This document shows positions 12,137-25,242 of a DNA stretch of 64,000 nt, piece after piece; positions within the stretch are counted from its first letter, which is position 1; each line of letters begins with the position of its first letter. The DNA comes from Stictocephala bisonia (taxonomy: Eukaryota; Arthropoda; Insecta; Hemiptera; Membracidae). The position numbers were made by a program, and so were the translations under genes. Under the pieces are notes generated by a model. That model saw only the letters and a list, made by a program, of their open reading frames with translations. It did not search any database and was not told the DNA's origin. The stretch spans positions 4,904,480 through 4,968,479 of the forward strand of contig JAQJVL010000005.1 in NCBI GenBank assembly GCA_035578905.1, in the 5' to 3' direction.

Positions 12137-13291
12137 TTGTTTTCTATTATATTTGGAGAAATAATTGTTTTAGACCAAAATAGTTTTCAAATTTGTATTC
12201 AGCGCAAAAAATAAACATCAAAAAAAGTTGATTAAAATATTTATTAATATTTATTATTTTATTGTTAGTTAAATATATATTAACTAACAGAAATATGTAA
12301 AAAAAATACTAAAAGTTGTGATATTTATCTTTTTGAATATTTCTGTAAAATTCGTGATTTTCGTAGGATAAAAAGCATATCTCGTGAAAATATAGCCAAT
12401 TCTTGACCCATTTCTGGCAGGGTTTTCAAATTTTGTTATGTGGCAAGAAACTGCAAAATTACCAAAATATCTATGCAAAATTGCAAAACAACATAAAATT
12501 ACTTCCCACGTCATAATATAAGATTTTTATTTTTCACAATATCCTATTTCACTTATTAGTAGCTAAACTTAGTGAATGATGTCAGTCAATGAAAGTCCAT
12601 ACACTTAACAATGATCCTTCCACTTGGTGGATTTTTAAGGTCAGTACACAATCCAGTTCTACTTTAACTATCTATAGACTGTGTATTTACCATAACAGTT
12701 TTAGTGATAGTAATTACTATAATCCCTAATCTACCCCTACCTCAGATTTACTAATGTCTGCACTCCGCTGCGGTTTTATTCCTATATTACTTTCCCGTCA
12801 TCATCATCTTTTTCCATAAACTTTTTTATCTCTCTGTATAAGAAGACACCTTAATCACATCAAACTTGTAAATCCAAAAATTATATTTTAATATTTTAAG
12901 TATGCCAATGAGTTCCACGCTTTGATGATCTCGGGCCTTCGCACAGGCAAAATTGCCCATGAAGATTCTAATTTCCCTGAGGAATACAATATTTTTAAAT
13001 CAAAGCAATTTATAAGATTAAATTTATCATACAAATTGTTCTAGTGAAGCTTATTTTTGTTGTCTTTTGTTTTTATATTATGATAGATTACTTTATTATT
13101 AAATATTTTAAGTATTTTTGTTCTTAGTAACTTCTCGTCAAGTATTTATTCGTACTGATTAGTGACAATCATTGGGAAGTAATCATATTCTGATTCTGAA
13201 GTAGATGGACATTGGAAAATACAATGTTTATCTAATTACATTACAATCTAGATTTTAGATTGTGTTTATCAAGATACAAAGCTATAAAACA
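12137..13291. other. Intron, no gene seen
   Basis: AT-rich sequence. Open frames here are short and have no recognisable content. Confidence 0.5.
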
Positions 13292-13299
13292 ATAAATAT

Positions 13300-15876
13300 T
13301 AGGGATGGACGAGTCTCGAAATTTCGGGAATTCCCCGGGAAATTATAACTCTCGTCCTGCGAGAAGGAAATTTTGTTACGATCGGGAATTCCATTCGAGA
13401 GTTTTTCAATTGTTATTCTAAGATGTAACCAACTAAATACTTCGATCTCAACAACACGGTTATAATCGACATTCATGGTTAAGTTCGGTTTTTTTCAATC
13501 AATATAAATTAAAGTGAAAGGATAATAAAATTATGATAGACTTGTGTCTCAATTACCGTGGAATGTAATTTATTGCTTATACTGTGGCAGTGAAGTTACG
13601 TAGTGACTGACGACTGACAGTTGACAGTCGGAGTCGACAGTTGGGGTCGAACGTAGATGTGACGTTCTCACGACCCGTTCATTTGACAAGAGGCTCATCA
13701 GTGAACGAGATATCCGGATCACGATGCTCAAAAAACTATTGAAGTCGAAAAAGTTACCGAGATCTATGATCCAACTAAAAAAATCTAGTATAGGACAGAA
13801 CTGTTGACCGAAACCCAGATGATAACGAACGAAAACTGAGTGGGCCTATATTCCAATGTTTGTTCGTGTCAGTAATGTAAAATCATTCAATCAAACTGCT
13901 CCCGAGAACAGGTCACTTTACTGTCCAACAAAACAACAAATCTTCCTTCCCAATCCCATGGCAAAAGTCCATTTCTCTCATCTTGTACGTACGTACAATG
14001 AATCGTTCTGCTCGTTTCCGAATTGAAATTATCGTATATTTCCCGTGAGGTGATTGTGAAAGTTTTGGTGTTTAATCTGAGTAGGGAATCAACCAATGAT
14101 TTGACAGAAGAAAATATCGTATCATATCATATAAAATATCGTATGGCGTTCAAGTATCGTGTGACGTAACAATATTTATTTATTTTCAATTGAATAAAAA
14201 ATAAGTATATATATCCGTAGCGAATGTCAATTAATAATTTGTTTGTGAACACTTTAGATCGCCAAATGTGCATGTAACATTTGCAGGGATACGATATTTT
14301 CTTCTGTCAAAATGTCGATCGGTTTCCTGACTAGGTTAGAAAGTAACACAGATGGAGTGTAAAATGTATTACAATACGATAATTTTGATTTGTAAACTCA
14401 GTGAACGGTTCCCTGATCATAATTGTTACTACTACGTCGATGTTAAATGCAAAACAATTCAATCCAAATCTCTTCTGATTATAAAACGGACGGATTTAGC
14501 AATACGGAACATAATTTTTATTGAACCGAAACTTTATCATACTTCTTGTGTTCATTTCATAAATTTATAATTTAGCTGCACAAATCTTCTTTGTATCACC
14601 AGTTGCCAGTTGGCATTTAGCTGATATTTCAGATTGCATCTCGTCTGCTAGGCATACATTTGCCGATTACGTATACCGTTGTCACTCCAATACGTCAGAA
14701 ATTCCTCGTGATGAAAAGATTATCTTTTTATGTATCGAAGTAGTTTCGAGTTGCATACATTTATTACCAATCATAATTTATTAAAAATAATTGATCATAA
14801 ACGACTTTTAAATTTATATTTAGGTGCACAATTATTAAATTATTACTATCGATCCATTAAATTAAACTACCGGTATTTTGGCATCTATATTTACAAATTT
14901 GATTATATTTTACAGCTTATTTCCGGTTTATTATAACCACGTTATTACTGAATAAAATAACTACAGATCCACTTTTTATGGCGTATATAAAATCAATTTT
15001 TTGTTGGAAAGAAACAATTTTTAAAGCAAAAAGACTGTGTTTGGCGATGACGCCTGAATCGCAGAATCACTTGATCCAGTCACTTTTGCCCAAAAGCTTC
15101 GCTACCGTGATCGGAACTACCAGATAAACCAGATCGACCGTCTGTGTGATTAGTTGACAATCACAGATAAGAAATAGATGTTGCTTTTTATGACTACAGC
15201 GGCAGTTATTAATAGAATTAAAACAAATGCACATCTCTACAATAGTCAATACACGTGCAGTAATAAATTACTAAGTTTATCGTGAGGATTTGGGGGGGGG
15301 GGGGGAATAAGGAAGGGACTGCTAGTCTGTGTGCAACTTCAGTTCCTAGTTATAATGTAGTTCAATTAATTAATTAAAGAATTCATCCATGTCGTTTTTA
15401 TGATGATTTAAATTAAAATTGGCATGTAATATGTAACTACCATTCTTTTATTTCGCTTGTTACAATTTTAATTCAGTTATATCAGATAAGATGGCTTTGT
15501 TTATTAAGTGTGTAATTTGTTATTGTTTAGTCTAAACCTGTTTGATTTGTTTTCTGTTTTGTGGATAGCAGGCCAAAAATAAAAAAGATTTAATAAAATA
15601 AGGAGTACATAAATGTGCCTTAACATTAATGGTTGAATTTCCTACTAGATCACGTACCAATAAATTATTATTACTATAAAATTATTCGGCATATTTGTTT
15701 TATCTACTAAGTTTGAAAATTAATGTATGATAAGCTGTGAAAAATTCCCTCCGAAAATTTCTCAAAATTTGGTAGGAAATTAATTTACCTCCCGTTTCCC
15801 TCCCGAAATTTGGGAGGAAATTAATTTCCCTCTCGTTTCCCTCCCGAACCTAAAAATCTCCTCTCGTCCATCCCTA
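13300..15876. mobile_element. hAT-type DNA transposon, non-autonomous
   Basis: The ends are TAGGGATGGACGAG and CTCGTCCATCCCTA, an inverted repeat of the hAT style. The flanks carry an exact 8-bp duplication, ATAAATAT, at 13292-13299 and 15877-15884, the diagnostic hAT target size. Sub-terminal sequence is rich in CTCCCGAAATTTGGGAGG-like motifs at both ends. No hAT transposase is readable in 2577 bp. A smaller inverted repeat (14100-14311) is nested inside. The right end sits only about 20 bp upstream of host exon c. Confidence 0.88.
14100..14311. mobile_element. MITE-like inverted repeat nested in the hAT
   Basis: TTTGACAGAAGAAAATATCG at 14100 is matched by its reverse complement ending at 14311; 24-bp arms flank about 164 bp. 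No transposase. I could not fix a target duplication, so the superfamily is open. Confidence 0.6.
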
Positions 15877-15895
15877 ATAAATATGATTGTTTCAG

Positions 15896-16000
15896 TTAAC
15901 TGATGGGAAAGAATTGAAGTCAGGTGACCAGTCAGAAATTGTTCACCCTCGCAGTAGGCACCATACCGATGATAGCTCTCTGGGAAGCTTCAAGTATGAG
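15896..16000 (+). CDS. Host gene exon c
   Basis: A 105-bp exon of exactly 35 codons, phase 0 at both ends. Acceptor TGTTTCAG ends at 15895 and donor GAG|GTATAA follows. The translation includes LTDGKELKSGDQSEIVHP and HHTDDSSLGSFKYE. Because it is a multiple of three with phase 0 ends, it could be skipped without a frameshift. Its acceptor lies only 11 bp beyond the hAT target duplication. Confidence 0.75.
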
Positions 16001-17112
16001 GTATAACATGTTTTATCTCGGTCATTATTAGGTTTACAATAATAATAAGATGTATATATTTTTCTTTTTTACCAACCCATGTTTGTTATTGGTCTATGAG
16101 GCTATATAACAAATTCATATTCCACCAATATCCCCCTCTTAACCTCTTGCTAAATACATTTTATTTGATGTGTCATGTAAGCCAGTGATATTTAAGGTGT
16201 ATGTCTCATGTAGGAATTCAGCAATAATGTTTTCACTTTGGAATGTGATACAAGACACTTGTGATACTAGGTAGGTGAGGCTTTTTTGTCTTTGGACAGA
16301 TGTTAATGAGTATCTAATTCATAAAAGTTTTCAGAAATATTTTTGAAACTTGCCTGTTTAATCTTTGTTTTGCAATTTCAAGGCATGGACCTTAAATTCA
16401 AGTTCAGATGTGAAATGTATGGTTGCATATTTAGCACAGTTTCAAATTACATGTCTATGAATTTGTAAATGGTTATGAATATTTGTTAGGGTTTGAGTCC
16501 AAAAACCATCACGAGCATGTTACTCGCTACCAGGAGAGGAAGAATAACCAATGGTCGCTAAGACATCAATTATTACACATGATTGCAGTTTTCCGCATGA
16601 CAGAAGTCTACGGGTTACTCTGTGTTAACAAAAGTAAACCGCCCCTTCTAGGTACTGCTAAGGTGCCAACTGACAACAGTTGGTTGCTATGCATTAGGCC
16701 ACACCGAAAGGATGTTGGTACGTGGACCAGATGGTCTCCATGTGTGCTGTTTCGACGTTGTTTTTGTCTCATCAAGTGTAAATAGGTGAGAGTTTCCCAC
16801 TCACCATTACACTACAGCGAACTGAGTTGATGTCATATAATTGTCTTCATTTTCTTGAAGTTATTATTGACATACAGTTCCATTCGAGTGGATGACGGAG
16901 AATAAACTCAACGTTCTTAAACTTACTCCACTACTAAGATCTTCGGACTAACAACCAGTCCATCTCGTTTCATTTATTATTTAATACTATAATATTATGA
17001 TCATACAGATATTACAAAAATATACATTCACCATATATTTTTAATGTGTCAAACCATGTGTTATTTGTTTATGTAATTGAAATCATTTATTTAAATAAGA
17101 TACATATTCAAA
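16001..17112. other. Intron with an unassigned open stretch
   Basis: An open frame of 100 codons at 16483-16785 is less AT-rich than its surroundings but has no recognisable domain. I do not call it a gene; it may be part of an unnamed repeat. Confidence 0.4.
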
Positions 17113-17114
17113 TA

Positions 17115-18467
17115 CAGAAGAGTCCTGCTATTCCAAAAATCCGCCTATTCCGAACAGAGTTTGTCAGTAGTTGAAGAAGAAAAATTATGAAGAGAATTAA
17201 TTTTTTGTAAATATCGATCATTTATTATATACAAAGTCGTTTCAATATAAATTCAAATTTTAACTACAGTTAAAAAGTACAAAAGGTTAGTTCTTGTATA
17301 ACTTTATGTTTAAAAAGAAGTATTAGTTAAAAACAGAGCCAAATATAATTAAAAAGACAAAAATGAAAGTGAAATGAAAACTGGTTACTTACAGTTCATA
17401 TCGTCTCCAATAAAATAAATCTGAAGAATAATTTTTAATTATTGATATATGAACACACAAAATAACTAATTGAGTAATACTGCACACCTAAGAAGTAGAG
17501 TCAGTGATTATTTTCTGACGAAGAGCACTAAATCTAGTTGAAGATGCAATGTTCCGCCATCGCCGCATGAACATAACACTTGGTGTTGATGAAGCGTGTT
17601 GTTTGACGAAGCATAAGGCGAAGTAGAGTGCATTTGCCGAGTCTGCATGAGATATGATGTCAGTTTGAGCACTCCCGTCTTCTTTATCACTTTCGTCCGA
17701 ATCAATCTCAGCTTATAAGCCCTGCAACATTGCTACGATATCTTCATCTCCGTAATCCTTGCAGCCATTGTCAACAGCAGTCCATTCACGAATACAGCTT
17801 TCCTGTGCGTCTTCACAACATGGAACCTTTTTATAAAGGAAGAAGGTTGCTGTCTTTTACTGGTGGGTTTGTGCCGAGTTTTCTGTAAGTTATTTTTAGA
17901 ACGCCATTCTGTCAACGTTGGTCATCAGATGTTACTGCCCTCCTCTTCCGACTTTCACTGATCTGTGCAGTCAGATCGATCAGTACTAAACTGTATCAAG
18001 CAAACACTCAAGTACTGAAAATGGATATTCAGTTTGTTGTTTGATTTTCCATTATATTATCCCCTCCTAGATTGTTTATAAAGCTAAAAAATAATTAATG
18101 TTATTTTCTCCTTGAAATAGCAATACTGAAATTTGTGATTTGACAAAAAATTAACAGAAACTAAACAAACAAATCATCACTTGTTACGAATGAAGATTCA
18201 GTATAGAGATATGGCATTAGAACAGACAGATAACAAGACATATGTAAAGCCTATTTTAGTAGTGGGCCGAACGTCTGTAAAGGATATTCGAAATGGGGCG
18301 AGAGGGCATAACCTTGATCCACCATTGTATCGGTTTCAACTTTGCAGATGTTTATGCCTTTATCCAGTCAATATGCTTTTATTTCACATTAATCCGCCTA
18401 TTCCGAACTTCCCGCTAAACCGAACATGGTTCAGTCCCAATTAGTTCAGAATAGCGGGACTCTACTG
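17115..18467 (-). mobile_element. pogo/Tigger-type DNA transposon, decayed
   Basis: TA lies at both borders (17113-17114 and 18468-18469). The ends are CAGAAGAGTCCTGCTATTCC and, inverted, CAGTAGAGTCCCGCTATTCTG, the classic pogo/Tigger terminus. Sub-terminal CCGCCTATTCCGAAC occurs near both ends. On the minus strand around 17510-17700 a broken frame resembles the C-terminal tail of pogo/jerky-type transposases, but stops and shifts remove any function. Confidence 0.8.
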
Positions 18468-19085
18468 TAATGGTTGTATGAAAGATACAAAAGTGCTTGT
18501 TTTTATCTCTTCACTAATCATCTTTTGTGATTGTATCAGAAAATCTCAGCTAAAATTTAAAAAATATATTGTTGTTTAAATTTAATCAAACAAATATTTA
18601 TGTGTAAATACTGTAACAAACACTTGCACACACATATGCACAGCATATCCTCTCAATCATGCAGAAATTGAATTGTTGTTAGGAAGAGATAACCTAACAG
18701 TTTATTCTTAATTAAGTCTGACTGCAGAAACTTCTTATCATTTCCTTTCTTGCTGTGCTTATTTTTCAAACAACGTACATTAAGATCCAAACATAAATTT
18801 TGAAAATTGTATGGTTCTCAACATAAGAATGTGGCCAGTTTGGTGGACGCATATGTTGCTTTAACGGGCCTCCCCCCCCCCCCCATCGTATGTTAAGGAA
18901 GACCCTCTAGAGCATATATTGTTTTATATTTTTTTGCACATGAGTTAGCCTGTAAGTTGTTTGAGACATTGGATTTTATTGTATAGAATAAATTTGTTAT
19001 ATATTTTATGGATTTGAAGAGTTCTATTTTCTATAAACTATATAGTTTAAGTTTTGTTAATTTCTTTCTGCAGAGTATACTACTG
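18468..19085. other. Intron with a poly-C run
   Basis: A run of about 14 C lies near 18871-18885. Otherwise AT-rich and unassigned. Confidence 0.5.
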
Positions 19086-19089
19086 AACT

Positions 19090-19680
19090 ATTATATGATG
19101 TTGGGGGGGCCAATACCACTGTATTTGTATGGGATGTTGAGTGGGCCAATACCACTGTATTTGTATGGGATGTTGAGTGGGCCAATTACCACTGTATGTG
19201 TTTAGGATGTCGGGTGAGCCATTATCACTGTATGTTTATGGGATGTCAGGTGGGCCAATATCACTGTATGTGTATGGGATGTTGAGTGGGCCAATTACCA
19301 CTGAATGTGTATGGGATGTTGAGTGGGCCAATTACCACTGAATGTGTTTAGGATGTCGGGTGAGCCATTATCACTGTATGTTTATGGGATGTCAGGTGGG
19401 CCAATATCACTGTATGTGTATGGGATGTTGAGTGGGCCAATTACCACTGTATGTCTTAAGGATGTCGGGTGGGCCAATATCACTGTATGTGTATGGGATG
19501 TCAGGTGGGCCAATACCACACTTTATGTGTATGGGATGTTGGGTGGGTGGGTCAATACCATTTTATGTGTATGGAGGGTGGGTGGGCCAATACCACTGTA
19601 TGTGCATGGGATGTTGGGTGGGTGGGCCAATACCATTGTATGTGTATGGAAGGGTCAACACCACTGAACGTGTCGGTGGG
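19090..19680 (+). repeat. GT-rich minisatellite, ~36-45-bp unit
   Basis: The unit contains GGGATGTTGAGTGGGCCAAT and ACCACTGTATGTGTAT. About 15 copies vary in GTTGAG, GTCAGG and GTCGGG, and later copies expand by GGTGGGTG. Because the unit length is often a multiple of three, several frames stay open and create repetitive pseudo-proteins that should be ignored. A larger two-unit repeat is visible, since about 130 bp around 19150-19280 is nearly repeated at 19280-19440. Confidence 0.93.
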
Positions 19681-19795
19681 TGATAGGGTCATTAACGAAG
19701 ATACATTGAAAATGAATCATGCATGGGGTGCTCTAATTATAATTTTAAATTGAAGTTAAGTATGATGATACAAAGTACTTAAAACATCCAGCTTA

Positions 19796-19955
19796 GTATA
19801 ATTTGTAGAAATTAACTTCAAAATTCCAATAATTTAAATTTTTTTAATGAGGCCTTTCATTGTTAAAGACAACATCATCAGACTTGATAACGAAAGGCCT
19901 CTTTAAATATAATTTAAATTATTGGAATTTTGAAGTTCATTTCTAGAAATTATAT
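19796..19955. mobile_element. Hairpin MITE-like palindrome
   Basis: GAAATTAACTTCAAAATTCC on the left is the reverse complement of GGAATTTTGAAGTTCATTTC on the right. The pairing continues through AATAATTTAAATT and GAGGCCTTTC. About 65-bp arms enclose a loop of roughly 30 bp. Coding capacity is nil. Confidence 0.7.
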
Positions 19956-20128
19956 AATTTCCAATAAGAAGAGCTTTAAAAATGATCCAGCTTAATATTT
20001 AAATATCATAATAAGGATTTTATTAGTTACTACAAAATTAAATAATAGGCTTAAACAATATTTTGTAAAGAAATTAATGAAAACACAAGCTTTAAAAATG
20101 TTACCACAAACATTAATTAAATGTTCAG

Positions 20129-20427
20129 GACTTGGAGAGTACAGAACATGATGGTGATGTTGAGGATATATCTGAAGGTGAATCTTTAGAAGAAACAAGG
20201 CATCAGCTAATTTACTACCCTCCTCCTGAAGATACCAACAGTGATTTTACAGTAAATGCAATGGATGTGGAGGAGCTGCGTAAATCACAAAGGCGAGCCA
20301 AGAGGCCTGATCTGTTGCTGGCCCATGGGGAAACTTCTCAGTCTGTGTCAGGCAGCCAGGAGAGTGATGATGATGAGCAAGCGTCCACACCCAGTGGTGA
20401 ACACTCAGACAGAAAAATAAGTGGAAG
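20129..20427 (+). CDS. Host gene exon d
   Basis: Acceptor ATGTTCAG ends at 20128 and donor GGAAG|GTATCT follows 20427. It starts in phase 0 after exon c and ends two bases into a codon. The roughly 100 residues include DVEDISEGESLEETRHQLIY, YPPPEDTNSDFTVNAMDVEE, SQRRAKRPDLLLAHGE and QESDDDEQASTP: acidic, Ser-rich, low complexity and probably disordered, with a short basic patch. Confidence 0.8.
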
Positions 20428-23386
20428 GTATCTAGTGTGTGCTTCCTAGTATATGATTTTTTATTATCAGTCATTTTCTGATCATTCACTGATTCTAGTG
20501 ATTCTGATTCTGATCATTCACTTTGTAGTGGCAAAAGGCACTCATGAACTATTTTCAACTCAGCATCATGTTACTTTTGATTTATTTTTAACGCAGAATA
20601 CGTATAATATTTAGTGAGAGCCTCTATTGGTTTTTAGAAAGCTATCGGAAAATACTGTATTATGGTTTGGTAAGTATGAAGTTTGTGACAGTTTCCCCAA
20701 GGAGTAGTATTATTCCCACATGACATGTCTCCGTAACATGGGACAGATGGAGTTGTATACATTCTACATAAAACCTTTACAGGATAGAAATCGGTGGCCC
20801 TGAAGGAGTAGCGTTCAATTCACATAAACGTTCTCAAAAATACAAATACTTTTTGCATTAACTAAAATGCAATAATTTTAAATTAGTCCACATGTCAGTT
20901 TGTTACTTGCCTGGGGAGAGCATAGCAGATACTAGTTATAAACACGAGATATGACCTAGTGAACGTTATATATCTCATCTCAATTAGGTGACCATCATGC
21001 AAAATTACTACTCTGCAGGGAAGCAAGAATGCCTTGCCAAATGACTTGGCAATGCTGTATAAGCTAAATCTGCCAAGCGATCGTCTTAGCACTTTCATTT
21101 TGAGAAATATTATGAGAGGAGTGTTTTCACTAGTAAAATATAATACTATGAACCTCAGGTAATATCTACTGAGGATTAAATTAACAAGTAAAATATCCAG
21201 TTATATTATTTAAGAACTGTTTTTGTCGTATTTTATCTTTTAATGAATTTGATGCTGTAGAGTCGGATTAAAACATAATAGCCCGGTTGCTCACATATAG
21301 CAAGATCAGAAATATATACCTTTATCACAATTTATGGAGGGGGTGGAATCCCTAAGTTTTGACATTTTTTCAGAATCTATTATATCGTATCAGTTATGAA
21401 ATGCGGAGGATATGGTCACATTTTTTTTATTTTGGATCTACCGGGGCTTCTCCTTTACACATTAGCTACAGCCAGTTGGTATTCACCATAGAAACACAAC
21501 ACCTCAAAGCTGAACCCCTTCACTATGGTAAAAGGGGGGAGGGAGGAGGGCAACATATCGCTTTACAACTCTTAAGGGTCACAACACATCCTTTTGGGAA
21601 ATGAACTCATTGTCATACTGATTCTTATGTTTTTTTTTTTTTTTTTTTTTTTTACATAGTGGGCTTATAATCTAGGCTACAGAAATATAGGTGACATCAT
21701 TAAGTGTACACTATTCCTAAGATAAATTCTATTACTTTGTAGAGAGAAAAATCATATAATATCATTATCAATGCTGCAACTAAACTTTCTCCTGTAAATA
21801 TTCATATATTTTATCATGAGCTTTACCTAGCAAAACTTGTTATAAACTAGCCTCTCAGTTTTCATTATCTACAGTAAGTTATAATTCTTGTTGAAGCTTA
21901 TCAAAAGATTAATTGCTATGTATTGATGGCTGTGTTCAGTTAACTTCAATAAGTTTCTATTGGTTTTCGAAATAACAGATTGTGCTCACTTGTTTTTGTG
22001 TACTTATGTTGATGCTGTTCATTTTCAGTTAAATATTTTATTTTTAATAACTTGTGTTTTTGTACTGTTCAATTCTAATCAATTTGCTTTGAACAGTAAT
22101 GATCGTTGTTCAAGATTATTTTTCGTGCATTCTAAAAGTAAGTAGTTAGATTCAGTATTAACAACAGAGATACTGTCTTTTGCATATAAACCTAATGTAC
22201 AGTTAGTATTTTTTGGAAGGTCATTTATAACATTTGCAATTTTTGACTTTACCATGCTTCTACATTTTGGAAACTACTTTATTTTGTTTGTCTAAATGTG
22301 CCTTTACAAGAGGCTGAGACATACACATACTCATGAGACAAGAGACAGAAATAACTACCAAATGGGAAATTTACAAAAACCAGCCCTCACAAGTGCCAGT
22401 ATTTGTTTCCTGAATGAACTGTCAAATTCAATAAAGAACGTCCCAACACTTAAAATGCTAAAAACTTGTTTGCGTTTTTTTAGCGGCAAAAGTATCCTAT
22501 GTCACCAAGTTTATGACATACGACTGGGAGACCGTTCAGTTAGAAGACCGACCCCAACGTTGGAAGAGGGAAAATTGGCGAGTGCATGGAGTGTGAATCC
22601 ATTATAAATCTGTATGTCTGAATGAGGCTTTAATGTAATGTGATGTGACTGCCAAATTCTTAATATTATAGTTTTTGACGATTGCTATACATTGTTCAAT
22701 GTCACTGCAATAAAGATTGATTTTATTTGAAAAAATAATGTGACCAATATTGACCCCTGAGATACTCCACATGTACTTACTGTTCAAGAGGATAAGAACT
22801 TATTATTATTAAGAAAAATTATCGTTCTTTTTGCTTTCTACTATCAAGATTTGATGCCATTCTGAAGTAAAATATTTCATGATCTATTTAAGATTATAGT
22901 TAGTTTAAGGGGGAGGGGGTTATTAGTTAGAGTAAGTAAAATTGGATGGAAAGGGTTTTACTATTAAATTATTTACTTTATGTTTTAATAGTTTTAATTT
23001 AAAATGAATAACCAAAATTAATGTTTCCTTGTGGATGGATAAATATATTCAAAAAATGAAAATAATTCTAACAATAATAATGAAATGATTCTTTAAATGA
23101 AAGCTTGTAATTTGTAAAGTTTAGGGAGTTTTCAACAGGTGCTTATAAATTGCTATTGCATAAATTTTATATCAGTTCAATAATGAGACTGAGTGTATTG
23201 ACAGTAAGTGTATGTGGCAAGTGTTTTAGGCCTATGGCAGTCATTCCAACTCACCTTAATCCTGGAAGTGAACTGTAAATGGTTCAGAAATTTACTATAG
23301 AAGTCTAGATAGATAAATATACCAATTTAAAAAAATCATATGAAGATTGATTGTAATATGAAAATAATTGTTTCTTGTTTGTTTAG
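20428..23386. other. Intron, no gene seen
   Basis: It holds a poly-T run near 21631-21652, a G-rich patch near 21535-21550 (AAAGGGGGGAGGGAGGAGGG) and another near 22910. Several short open frames (21359, 21960, 22296) have no recognisable content or splice signals. Confidence 0.45.
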
Positions 23387-23487
23387 CATGGAAAGCCTTA
23401 ACATGCTAAGTCGAAGAGAGAAAGTACTAAAGAACACTTTTGAGTCGCTGAGTGGAGCTGAAATGGATAAAGAAACACCCCAAAAAG
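23387..23487 (+). CDS. Host gene exon e
   Basis: Acceptor TTGTTTAG ends at 23386 and donor AAAG|GTAGTT follows 23487. Its first base completes the codon left by exon d. The translation reads MESLNMLSRREKVLKNTFES then LSGAEMDKETPQK. It is charged and predicted helical. It leaves one base that joins exon f. Confidence 0.75.
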
Positions 23488-23878
23488 GTAGTTCTTAAAC
23501 GTTTTGTCTATTTTAATGAAATATTTTTCTTTAGTTATAATCTGTATCTATCAGCAATTTGAATGTATATGTTATTTCAATTGGAAATTGCTGTTCCTTT
23601 TTGTTTTTAGAATGGTTGTACTTAGTAAATATAAAGCCAGTAGAGGCGTAATGAGTTTCTCAAACCTTGATCAATAAATTTCACCTCTTACTGTACTGGT
23701 TCTCCTCCTTAATCTTTGTGATTAAGATCCCTGCACAGATAATAACCTATGGGGAATGGGCAGAGTAAGTTTAATAAGGAAATTGGCCCCTCTTTGATGA
23801 AAAAAGAAAAGAAAACAAGATTTACTTGTAGGTGTATACTTGATTTTCAAAATTTTTCACACATTTATTGAACTTTAA

Positions 23879-24580
23879 CCCTTTCCACTCGATTATTTTT
23901 TTACCTGTTTGCCCCCTCAGCTCGTAATATTATGACATATTTTCGGCAGTAAGAAGCGGTTCAGTATTTGTTAGGTTTATGCAATGATTAAAATGTTATA
24001 AAATGAATTTAAACACATAAATCTATATTTTATGTGATAGAATGGAAAGAAAACAAAAGTTAACTAAAAAGTTTTTTGTAACGTGGTATGATATCGTTCA
24101 AATATTATATATTACCATCACCACTATTTACAGTTTGGCCTACTTGTATAACACTGTCACTTTCTTAGATATTTCCTAATGTTGGAAGAGTCATTTCATC
24201 ATTACCAACACCTTCATCTTCACTTGATTCACCATCTGATAAATCACGTTGTAATTGTTATATTACTTCAACATCCGTAAGATTTGACTACTATGAGCCA
24301 ACATTTTTACACTAATTTCAAGTGTCAACTAACGAAACATCGAACTGAAGGTTTCGATGAAGGTATTAACAAGAAAGAATAACATCACGTGACATTTCAG
24401 GTCCCATGACGATCGATTGTAGTTCATATAGTTTCCGCATGATAGCAGCACGAATTGGGAACATTGATAACCAAACAACCAAATGAAACTCGAGTCATTG
24501 CCGCGTCGGACACTGTCAACATACGAGTGGAACGGCTAAATTACGATGTCGGCTATTGTCCGACATACGAGTGGAAAGGG
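23879..24580 (-). mobile_element. piggyBac-type element, decayed
   Basis: It starts CCCTTTCCACTCG after TTAA (23875-23878) and ends CGAGTGGAAAGGG. The right flank is CTAG rather than TTAA, presumably mutated. A minus-strand stretch near 24190-24265 is acidic (SDGESSEDEG in one frame), like the N-terminus of piggyBac transposases. No catalytic region remains. Confidence 0.6.
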
Positions 24581-24719
24581 CTAGGTTCTAACTTTCATGG
24601 CTTTATGTTAGTATAGTCAAAAGATTCTAGTATGGTGGTAATGAACTCCCTCTCATCTAAATATGTACATTGTTATTGACCCCTCTCCACCCTCACCCGT
24701 ACGATGATACTAATTTATC

Positions 24720-25085
24720 AAGTTGTATGTCATGGATGGGTGCGAGGGTTCATAAAGTTGTATGTCATGGGTGGGTGTACACGTTTTTATGAAAATTAAA
24801 AAAAAACAGAATTTTTTACTATATTATTTTTGTATTACTATTCTACTTGCAATTTTCGATAACCACTATACGTGTATGAAGGGTGGATGGGTCAAAATCA
24901 CCCTATGTTTGGAAGGATGGTATTGGCTCACCTACTCTTCCACTCACCCATGAACGTACGCAGGTATTGGTGGGTAGCAACCGGCCCCATCATGCCATTA
25001 TACCTCTCACTGTGTATCACTACCACTGTAGGTGTATTGATGGGTGAGTGGGTCATTACCACTCTATGTGTATTAATAGAGAATC
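24720..25085. repeat. GT-rich minisatellite relics, same style as 19.1 kb
   Basis: Partial units occur here: GGGTGGATGGGTCAAAATCA, GATGGGTGAGTGGGTCATTA and CCACTCTATGTGTATTAATA. They share the order GGGTGGG, then CCA/TCAxxACCACT, then TATGTGTAT with the array at 19090-19680. Confidence 0.6.
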
Positions 25086-25242
25086 ATTTATAATTTTTAA
25101 TCACAGTGCTTGCTCCCAATCCTAATTATGAAGTGATTTTTATATAATATAATATTTCACCAACACATTATTTGAATTGATGCATTAAGATTTTTTGTTT
25201 TCACATTGTTAAATTGCATTTAAATGAGAATGAATCTGGCAG

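Noticed and set aside
15291..15306. Poly-G run inside the hAT element
   Set aside because: A simple mononucleotide tract with no surrounding G-tract pattern needed for a convincing quadruplex claim beyond the run itself.
16483..16785. 100-codon open frame
   Set aside because: No recognisable domain, no splice signals and no link in phase to the host exons.
19323..19753. Overlapping repetitive open frames
   Set aside because: They are the three frames of a minisatellite whose unit length keeps frames open; no start context, splice signals or protein similarity.
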